A stretch of 11,362 nt of DNA from Propionibacterium sp. (GTDB taxonomy: Bacteria > Actinomycetota > Actinomycetes > Propionibacteriales > Propionibacteriaceae). A program made the translations under genes and the position numbers. This document shows positions 6,314 to 11,362 of this stretch, in pieces. The stretch spans positions 1 through 11,362 of the forward strand of contig JAAYZP010000281.1 in the NCBI GenBank assembly GCA_012514785.1, written 5' to 3'. The notes under the pieces are model-generated. The model saw nothing but the letters and a program-made list of their open reading frames with translations, searched no databases and was not told the origin of the DNA. How positions within the stretch are numbered: position 1 is the stretch's first letter; each line of letters starts with the position of its first letter.

Positions 6314-8247
6314 CGCTGCCCGCCTTCGCTGACTACACGCCGGAGCGCTACCGGAACGAGATCGAGGAGGCCATGGCCCACCAGCGCGACGGGCTGGCCG
6401 CCCTGCGCGACGATCCGTCCCCAGCGACGCTGGGCACTGTGCTGGAGGCCTGGGAGGACGCGCGCGCCCCGCTCAACCTCATCCTGTCCGCGTTCTACAC
6501 CGTGCGCTCCTCGGACACCACCGACGAGATCGACGCGATCGCCGAGGACTTCGCTCCCCGGCTCGCCGCGCACTCCGACGCCATCTCGCTGGACCGCGGC
6601 CTCTACGAGCGGCTGAAGCAGCTCGACGCGAGGATCGCCGCCGGCGAGGTCGACGCCGACGAACAGGACCGCTGGCACGTGAGCGACCTGCTCGAGGATT
6701 TCGAGCGCGCCGGCGTGGCCCTGGCCGACGACGACCAGGAGCGGCTGCGCGCCCTCAACCAGCGGCTCGCCGAGCTGGGCTCGCAGTTCCAGCGACTCAA
6801 CCGGGAAGCCCGCAACGCCGCGACCCTGCACGTCACGCAGGAGGAGCTGGCGGGGCTCTCGCCCGCCGAGATCGCCTCGCTGGCCGACGGTGACGGCTTC
6901 CGGGTGGAGGTGGTCAACACCACCCAGCAGCCCATCGCCGCCAAGCTTGCCGACGCCGGGCTACGCCGTCGCCTGCTCGACGCGTCCCTGGGTCGGGCTC
7001 TCGGCGACCACGACACCCGTGCAGTGCTGATCGAGACCGCGCGCGTCCGGGCGGAGCGCGCCACGCTCCTCGGCTTCGACACGCACGCGGCCCTCGTCGC
7101 CTCCGAGGGCACGGCGAAGACCACCGGCGCGATCGAGGCCATGCTGATCCCGCTGGCGCAGGCCGCGCTCGGCAAGGCGCGCGAGGAGGCGGTGGAACTC
7201 GCCGCGAAGTACGCCGAGCTGCAGCCCGGCGCCGAGTTCACCGCGGCCGACTGGACCTACGTCGAAGGCCTGTTGCGCAAGGAGCGTTTCGACTTCGACG
7301 AGTCCGAGCTCGACGAGTTCCTCACCGTCGACCGCGTGGTCGGGGCTGCCTACGACGCCGCCACCGACCTCTACGGCATCACCTTCCGGCGCCGCGAGGA
7401 CCTCGTCGGGCACACCGCCGACTCCGAGGTCTACGAGATCGCGGACGCGGACGGTTCCCCGATCGGCCTGTTCCTGATGGATCTGTGGGCACGCCCCACG
7501 AAGAACGGCGGCGCGTGGATGACCCAGCTCGTCGAGCAGTCGGAGCTGACCGACGACCTCCCCGTTGTCACCAACAACTGCAACTTCCGCCAGGGCGTGG
7601 AGACCGTCTCCTGGGATGACGTCATCACCATGTTCCACGAGTTCGGGCACGCGCTGCACGGGCTCTTCGGCCGGGCCAAGTACCCGTCCCGCTCGGGCAC
7701 CGCCGTGCCGAGGGACTTCGTCGAGTTCCCCAGCCAGGTCAACGAGCACTGGGCCTGGCAGCCTGGTCGCGTCCTGCCGGCCGAGTGGCTGGACAAGCTG
7801 CGCGCCGCGAGCGAGTTCGGCCTGGGCTACGCCAAGGCGGAGGCGCTGATCGCTGCGGTGCTCGACTACGCCTGGCACTCCACCCCCCTCGACGAGCTGC
7901 CCACCGCGGTGGACGACGTCGCCGCGTTCGAGGCCGCCGCGCTGGAGCGCCACGGCCTCGTCGACGAGTTGGTGCCGCCGCGGTACCGCTCGCAGTACTT
8001 CGCGCACATCTGGGGCGGCGGGTACGCGGCCAGCTACTACGGCTACACGTGGGCCGAGGTGCTGGACGCCGACGCCGTCGCCTGGTTCGAGGAGAACGGC
8101 GGCGGCACCCGTGCGAACGGCGACCACTTCCGCTCCACGCTGCTGGGCGTGGGCGGAGGCATCGACCCGATGGAGACCTACCGCCGATTCCGGGGCCGGG
8201 ACCCGGAGCTGCAGCCGCTGCTGAAGCGCCTGGGCCTTACTATTTGA
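6310..8247 (+). CDS. dcp: M3-family zinc metallopeptidase, Dcp-type peptidyl-dipeptidase
   Basis: A 645-residue intracellular oligopeptidase with no signal peptide. The zinc site is complete: HEFGH at 443-447 (inside DDVITMFHEFGHALHGLFG) and the third ligand E472 in RDFVEFPSQVNEHW, 25 residues after H447 as in thimet oligopeptidase. The wording of both motifs follows E. coli Dcp (peptidyl-dipeptidase, which removes C-terminal dipeptides) more than OpdA. A C-terminal glycine/tyrosine-rich segment (IWGGGYAASYYGYTW, about residues 567-581) matches the substrate-binding Tyr loop of the family. Length is close to the usual 680. The ATG at 6310 overlaps the ctaA stop (ATGA), so it is the last gene of the exporter-ctaA operon, though no biochemical link to heme A is known. 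It likely recycles short peptides. A perfect 52-bp palindrome follows 39 bases after the stop. Confidence 0.92.
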   Translation: MTLPAFADYTPERYRNEIEEAMAHQRDGLAALRDDPSPATLGTVLEAWEDARAPLNLILSAFYTVRSSDTTDEIDAIAEDFAPRLAAHSDAISLDRGLYERLKQLDARIAAGEVDADEQDRWHVSDLLEDFERAGVALADDDQERLRALNQRLAELGSQFQRLNREARNAATLHVTQEELAGLSPAEIASLADGDGFRVEVVNTTQQPIAAKLADAGLRRRLLDASLGRALGDHDTRAVLIETARVRAERATLLGFDTHAALVASEGTAKTTGAIEAMLIPLAQAALGKAREEAVELAAKYAELQPGAEFTAADWTYVEGLLRKERFDFDESELDEFLTVDRVVGAAYDAATDLYGITFRRREDLVGHTADSEVYEIADADGSPIGLFLMDLWARPTKNGGAWMTQLVEQSELTDDLPVVTNNCNFRQGVETVSWDDVITMFHEFGHALHGLFGRAKYPSRSGTAVPRDFVEFPSQVNEHWAWQPGRVLPAEWLDKLRAASEFGLGYAKAEALIAAVLDYAWHSTPLDELPTAVDDVAAFEAAALERHGLVDELVPPRYRSQYFAHIWGGGYAASYYGYTWAEVLDADAVAWFEENGGGTRANGDHFRSTLLGVGGGIDPMETYRRFRGRDPELQPLLKRLGLTI

Positions 8248-8286
8248 GGCCTGGACCGGCGGCTTCGCCCTACACCAGTGACCCCA

Positions 8287-8338
8287 CGCTAGCCGTCAGC
8301 TTTTCCCCCATGCATGGGGGAAAAGCTGACGGCTAGCG
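8287..8338. terminator. Perfect 52-bp palindrome, probable bidirectional terminator
   Basis: Two 26-base arms (8287-8312 and 8313-8338) are exact reverse complements, meeting at ATGCAT with no spacer; the arms include a CTTTTCCCCC run and its complement. It lies between the ends of the convergent dcp and DUF4921 genes, and the stop codon of the latter (TAG at 8333-8335) is inside the right arm. An RNA hairpin would form from either strand, as expected of a bidirectional terminator. No T-run follows on either side; actinobacterial terminators often lack one. The remaining gap (8248-8286) shows nothing else. Confidence 0.75.
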
Positions 8339-9655
8339 GCAGTAGTGCAGCGGGTCGCGTGGCAGGTCCACCTCGTCGCCGATCCGCAGGTCACGCGCCA
8401 CGTGCCCGATGCCGCGCAGCGTCTGCAGCTGCTGCACCACGCGTTCGCGGATCGACGACGGCGTGATCGTGTTCAGGTAGATCTTCGTCGCGCCCTCGAA
8501 CCCGGCCAGGGTGGAGATCCGCCACTTCAGCATGATCCGCCACGGCATCGGGGCGGTGAGGTCGATGGGCCGGTAGTGCCACTCCTCGTTGCTCGGCACG
8601 TCCGGCCCCGTGGCGGCATGCATCGCGTGCACCATGTCCGACATGGCCTCGACCTCGTCGGCCGAGTGCTCCCACGGGCTGGAGTGCGCCGACTTGGAGT
8701 AGATCTCGATCGTCGGATAGCGGTGGCCGTAGCCCGCGAAGGCCACCGCGTGCTCGTTGTCGGCGATCACGAGCCCCTGCTCGGCGGCGTAGTTGGGCCC
8801 GGCCTCGTTGAAGATGTTGGGGTTCTCCAGCACGCGGGCGAGCGCCGCCTCCTGCTGCGCCCCCCGTTCGTCGATCGCGACGAGCTGCTTGTGCAGGTGG
8901 TCGAACGACGCGCCAGCGGGCTTCAGCCAGTTCTGGAACACGACGACGTAGCGCGCGAAGTGGTTCGCGTCGTAGAGGTCGCGCACGGAATCGACGGTGA
9001 ACGCCATGAACTGCGCGTGCTCCTCCCTGCTGAGCGTCCCGGAGGAGGCCAACTGCGAGGTCGACGTCGCGCCGTCGACGAAGTGCCGGCGGGCGATCAC
9101 GACGTCGTGCCCGCCCCCGAAGAAGCCTGACGCGGCCTCCAGCCGCTCGGCGGTGGACAGCGCTTCGACCTCGTCGCCCGGCATGCCGGCGGCGCGGAGC
9201 TTGGTGCCGGCGATCTCGAGGACGTGGACGAGCCCCTCGGGTTCGGCGAGGTAGGCGTCGCGTTGGGCGCGGATCCTTGCGGGCGGCTCGAAGCTGTGGT
9301 TGACGTGCCAGTAGTGGTAGCTGAGGATCTCGAAGAGGTTGGGGACGCGGCGGAACTCCGCGACGGTGTCGAACAGCGCGCTCGCCGGCGTCGCCTCCCG
9401 CCGCTCCCAGCCTCCATCCGCGCGGACGACGCGCGACTTCTCCGGGGGCGTGGCGAGGTAGTTGCGCTCGCAGAAGGCGCAGTGGGCGCCGACGTCGACG
9501 GGGTCGATGGGGCGGTCGTCGGTCCGTACCTCGATGGGCCGATGGCCGCGGCCCGGCACCGTCCACACCTCCGTGCCCGTGAAGGGGTTGAGCTGCTTGA
9601 GGGTCCCGTCGGGCAGGACGCGCAGGTACTCGGGCTCGCGCAAGTGGGGCTGCAT
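8333..9655 (-). CDS. DUF4921-type GalT/HIT-superfamily protein, function unknown
   Basis: A 440-residue protein resembling an actinobacterial family of galactose-1-phosphate uridylyltransferase-like proteins, which I recognise as DUF4921-like. The N-terminal half has a zinc-type CAFC motif (C59, C62), followed by a histidine-rich stretch YHYWHVNHS (113-121). The second half has FDHLHKQLVAID (251-262), whose H253-x-H255-x-Q257 matches the HPHGQ catalytic motif of GalT, with H255 as the likely nucleophile. GalT itself is usually near 350 residues and I see no proof of a galactose substrate, so nucleotide transferase or hydrolase is the safest statement. It lies 24 bases downstream of ctaB, possibly in the same operon, but TAGATT just before the gene suggests its own leaderless promoter. 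The start is taken as ATG at 9653-9655; TTG at 9662-9664 is possible. No ribosome site is visible. The stop lies within the 52-bp palindrome. Confidence 0.8.
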   Translation of the reverse strand: MQPHLREPEYLRVLPDGTLKQLNPFTGTEVWTVPGRGHRPIEVRTDDRPIDPVDVGAHCAFCERNYLATPPEKSRVVRADGGWERREATPASALFDTVAEFRRVPNLFEILSYHYWHVNHSFEPPARIRAQRDAYLAEPEGLVHVLEIAGTKLRAAGMPGDEVEALSTAERLEAASGFFGGGHDVVIARRHFVDGATSTSQLASSGTLSREEHAQFMAFTVDSVRDLYDANHFARYVVVFQNWLKPAGASFDHLHKQLVAIDERGAQQEAALARVLENPNIFNEAGPNYAAEQGLVIADNEHAVAFAGYGHRYPTIEIYSKSAHSSPWEHSADEVEAMSDMVHAMHAATGPDVPSNEEWHYRPIDLTAPMPWRIMLKWRISTLAGFEGATKIYLNTITPSSIRERVVQQLQTLRGIGHVARDLRIGDEVDLPRDPLHYCR

Positions 9656-9662
9656 GCAGCCC
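9647..9662. repeat. 16-bp perfect palindrome centred on the DUF4921 start codon
   Basis: GGGCTGCATGCAGCCC is identical on both strands, and the proposed ATG (9653-9655, minus) sits at its centre. It could be an operator overlapping the transcription start or, if transcription starts upstream in ctaB, an mRNA hairpin that hides the start codon. It directly follows the TAGATT box. Confidence 0.55.
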
Positions 9663-9668
9663 AATCTA
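9663..9668 (-). promoter_or_regulatory. Possible -10 box of the DUF4921 gene
   Basis: The minus strand reads TAGATT (TANNNT) 7 bases before the ATG at 9655, between the ctaB stop and the palindrome. The absence of a Shine-Dalgarno sequence supports a leaderless start. No clear -35 is seen. Confidence 0.35.
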
Positions 9669-9679
9669 TCGGTGCGGGG

Positions 9680-10597
9680 TCAGAAGATCAGCGGGTCGAT
9701 GGCGATCGCCAGGAAGATGATGGCCAGGTAGCTGTTGGACCAGTGGAACAGGCGCATCGCCTTCAGCTGGGCGCCCTCGAGGCCCTGTCGCGCGCGGCGC
9801 AGCAGCTGCACGGACTCCCAGATGACGACGGCGCCGGCGATGGCTGCCACGATCGGGTACAGCGGGCCCGTCGGGGCGACGGGCCAGAGGAGCAGCGACA
9901 CCGCGACGGTGGCGATCGAGTAGAGGAGGATCTGCGTGGCGACGTGCGTCGCGGGGCGCACGACGGGCAGCATCGGCACGCCCGCGGCCGCGTAGTCCTC
10001 CTTGTAGCGGAACGCCAGCGCCCATGTGTGGGGCGGGGTCCACAGGAAGACGATCGCGAACATGATGAAGGGCGCCCAGTCCACCGAGTTGGTGACCGCC
10101 GTCCAGCCGATGAGCGGCGGGAAGCAGCCCGCGATGCCGCCCCAGACGATGTTCTGCGACGTGCGGCGCTTCAGCCACATCGTGTAGACGAAGACGTAGA
10201 ACGCGTTTGCTCCGAGCGCGAGCGCAGCCGAGAGCCAGTTGGCACCCAGGCCGAGGACGAGCGTCGCGGCGACGGCGAGGACCACACCGAACGTGGTGGC
10301 GGCGGCCGTGCCCACCTGGTGGCGCGGCATCGGGCGGCGGCGCGTGCGGCGCATGACCTCGTCGATGTCGCGGTCGAGGATGCAGTTGAAGGTGTTGGCG
10401 CTGGCGGCGGCAAACATGCCGCCGACCAGTGTGGCGACGGCGACGCCCAGCGGGGGCAGACCGCCCGCTGCGAGGAACATCGCGGGTAGCGTGGTCACCA
10501 GCAGGAGCTCGATGATCCGGGGTTTCGTCAACGCCACGTACGCCTTCACGACGTCGAGAACGCTCGCTCGCGTCGCCTCCACTGTTGTCACCGCCAC
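9680..10597 (-). CDS. ctaB: Protoheme IX farnesyltransferase (heme O synthase)
   Basis: CtaB attaches a farnesyl group to heme B, giving heme O, the substrate of CtaA; it is a UbiA-family membrane prenyltransferase. The 305-residue protein has about nine membrane helices. Both aspartate-rich prenyl-diphosphate loops are present: NCILDRDIDEVMRRTRRRPMP (residues 71-91, N71-x3-D75-x3-D79) and YKEDYAAAGVPMLP (198-211). ALTKPRIIELLLVTTLPAM near 22-40 and TPPHTWALAFRY near 187-198 are also family hallmarks. The start is GTG at 10595-10597, 5 bases after GGAGGAGG; a second GTG two codons on (10589-10591, 11 bases away) is possible. The upstream ATG at 10636 is rejected because that extension is hydrophilic and would place the ribosome site inside the gene. 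It diverges from zwf and is followed closely by the DUF4921 gene. Confidence 0.94.
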   Translation of the reverse strand: MAVTTVEATRASVLDVVKAYVALTKPRIIELLLVTTLPAMFLAAGGLPPLGVAVATLVGGMFAAASANTFNCILDRDIDEVMRRTRRRPMPRHQVGTAAATTFGVVLAVAATLVLGLGANWLSAALALGANAFYVFVYTMWLKRRTSQNIVWGGIAGCFPPLIGWTAVTNSVDWAPFIMFAIVFLWTPPHTWALAFRYKEDYAAAGVPMLPVVRPATHVATQILLYSIATVAVSLLLWPVAPTGPLYPIVAAIAGAVVIWESVQLLRRARQGLEGAQLKAMRLFHWSNSYLAIIFLAIAIDPLIF

Positions 10598-10602
10598 GCA
10601 GG

Positions 10603-10610
10603 CCTCCTCC
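10603..10610 (-). promoter_or_regulatory. Strong ribosome binding site of ctaB
   Basis: The minus strand reads GGAGGAGG, close to a full anti-16S match, 5 bases before the GTG at 10597. It fixes a GTG start and rules out the longer reading from 10636. Confidence 0.8.
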
Positions 10611-10623
10611 ACAACTCCGCGGT

Positions 10624-10629
10624 AGTCTA
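10624..10629 (-). promoter_or_regulatory. Possible -10 box of ctaB
   Basis: The minus strand reads TAGACT (TANNNT), placing transcription start near 10617 and giving a leader of about 20 bases that contains the GGAGGAGG site. The sequence 17 bases upstream does not resemble a -35 consensus, so support is moderate. Confidence 0.4.
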
Positions 10630-10668
10630 CCCACAAAATTCGGGAACCCGGACCGCGCGATTAGCGAC

Positions 10669-10674
10669 TAGTCT
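10669..10674 (+). promoter_or_regulatory. -10 box of zwf, probably leaderless
   Basis: TAGTCT (TANNNT) ends 6 bases before the GTG start at 10681. No purine-rich Shine-Dalgarno precedes the GTG. Transcription would start at the G of the start codon, the same spacing as at the exporter operon (3961-3973). It overlaps the small palindrome GACTAGTC. Confidence 0.5.
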
Positions 10675-10680
10675 TGAGTG

Positions 10681-11362
10681 GTGCCTCACAACGATTCGTC
10701 AAGAGAGTTCATCAACCCGCTGCGCGACGCGGACGATCGCCGCCTGCCGCGCATCGCCGGGCCATGCGTGCTCGTGATCTTCGGCGTCACGGGCGACCTG
10801 TCACGGCGCAAGCTGATGCCGGCGGTCTACGACCTCGCCAACCGCGGCATGCTGCCGCCCGGATTCGCGCTCGTCGGCTTCGCCCGACGCGAGTGGGCCG
10901 ACCAGGACTTCGCGAAGGAGGTCCACGACTCCGTCAAGGAGAACGCCCGCACCCCGTTCCGGGAGGACGTCTGGGAGCAGTTGCTCGAGGGCATCCGCTT
11001 CGTGAGCGGCACCTTCGACTCCGACGAGTCGTTCGAGAAGCTGAAGGCCACGATCACCGAGCTCGACACCGAGCGCGGCACCGGCGGCAACCACGCCTTC
11101 TACCTCTCCATCCCCCCGTCCGGGTTCGAGCAGGTGATGACCCAGCTGCGCAGGCACGGGCTGACCGAGGGCGAGGACGGCAACTGGAACCGCGTCGTGA
11201 TCGAGAAGCCCTTCGGCCACGACCTCCAGTCCGCACGGGACCTCGACAAGGTGGTCTCCGCGCTGTTCGACCCCCACGAGGTCTTCCGCATCGACCACTA
11301 CCTCGGCAAGGAGACGGTCCAGAACATCCTGGCGCTCCGGTTCGCCAACCAGATGTTCGAGC
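10681..11362 (+). CDS. zwf: Glucose-6-phosphate 1-dehydrogenase (N-terminal 227 codons, cut by window edge)
   Basis: G6PD oxidises glucose-6-phosphate to 6-phosphogluconolactone, producing NADPH at the entry to the oxidative pentose phosphate pathway in the cytoplasm. The nucleotide-binding fingerprint GVTGDLSRRKL is at residues 35-45, with VLVIF just before it. EKPFG at 175-179 and the active-site signature RIDHYLGKE at 203-211 are both intact. About 45% of the usual 500 residues is present; the frame runs open to the right edge. The GTG start is the first in-frame start after the TAGTCT box and gives a normal N-terminal length; the leader VPHNDSSREFINPLRDADDR is typical of actinobacterial Zwf. 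The gene diverges from ctaB across an 83-bp gap. In mycobacteria zwf2 is in the same neighbourhood with tkt, tal and opcA; downstream genes are outside this window. Confidence 0.96.
   Translation, partial: MPHNDSSREFINPLRDADDRRLPRIAGPCVLVIFGVTGDLSRRKLMPAVYDLANRGMLPPGFALVGFARREWADQDFAKEVHDSVKENARTPFREDVWEQLLEGIRFVSGTFDSDESFEKLKATITELDTERGTGGNHAFYLSIPPSGFEQVMTQLRRHGLTEGEDGNWNRVVIEKPFGHDLQSARDLDKVVSALFDPHEVFRIDHYLGKETVQNILALRFANQMFE

Noticed and set aside
8248..8286. Small gene or further element between dcp and the 52-bp palindrome
   Set aside because: Only 39 bases, with no start codon plus ribosome site and no repeat of note.
10598..10636. ctaB starting at the ATG at 10634-10636
   Set aside because: It would place the strong GGAGGAGG site inside the coding region and the TAGACT box within the first codons; the GTG at 10597 is correctly spaced from that site.

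Overview
The window reads as chromosomal DNA of a GC-rich Actinomycetota. The gene order suf regulator / two-gene ABC exporter / ctaA / ctaB / zwf resembles the Mycobacterium tuberculosis Rv1447c-Rv1461 neighbourhood, and the compact style with several GTG starts and apparently leaderless starts fits this phylum. A Propionibacteriales-like host is a guess from overall style and cannot be proved here. I see no mobile element, tRNA, rRNA or CRISPR array. No stretch over about 170 bases lacks a gene.

Left part (1-3807, minus strand). Two genes for CNNM/DUF21-CBS membrane proteins (probable divalent-cation exporters) are joined by a 1-base TGATG overlap. They are followed by sufR, the Fe-S-sensing repressor of the SUF iron-sulfur assembly operon, and by the first half of sufB, which runs off the left edge. 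The upstream CNNM gene carries an in-frame TAG at 3235-3237 between its membrane domain and its CBS domains. The reading frame continues intact on both sides, so this is a single-codon nonsense change or a sequence error.

Middle (3973-8247, plus strand). A tight operon with overlapping stops and starts holds an ABC-2 type exporter (ATPase, then permease), the heme A synthase ctaA, and a Dcp-type M3 zinc peptidase. It diverges from the CNNM operon across a 165-bp intergenic region that holds candidate promoters for both directions and a structured leader on the CNNM side.

Right part (8287-11362). A perfect 52-bp palindrome separates the peptidase gene from the convergent minus-strand pair ctaB (heme O synthase) and a GalT/HIT-like DUF4921-type protein. 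ctaB diverges from zwf (glucose-6-phosphate dehydrogenase), whose first 227 codons are present before the window ends.

Functionally, the heme A pathway for cytochrome c oxidase (CtaB then CtaA) frames the right half, and the SUF Fe-S system is at the left edge. The most notable signals beyond standard annotation are the amber codon in the CNNM gene, a good candidate SufR operator (ATTAC-N5-GTAAT) just upstream of sufR, three starts with a TANNNT box 6-7 bases upstream (leaderless signature), a 16-bp palindrome centred on the DUF4921 start codon, and the 52-bp palindrome. I did not find a clear new multi-gene system; the DUF4921 protein and the exporter linked to ctaA are the least understood genes.
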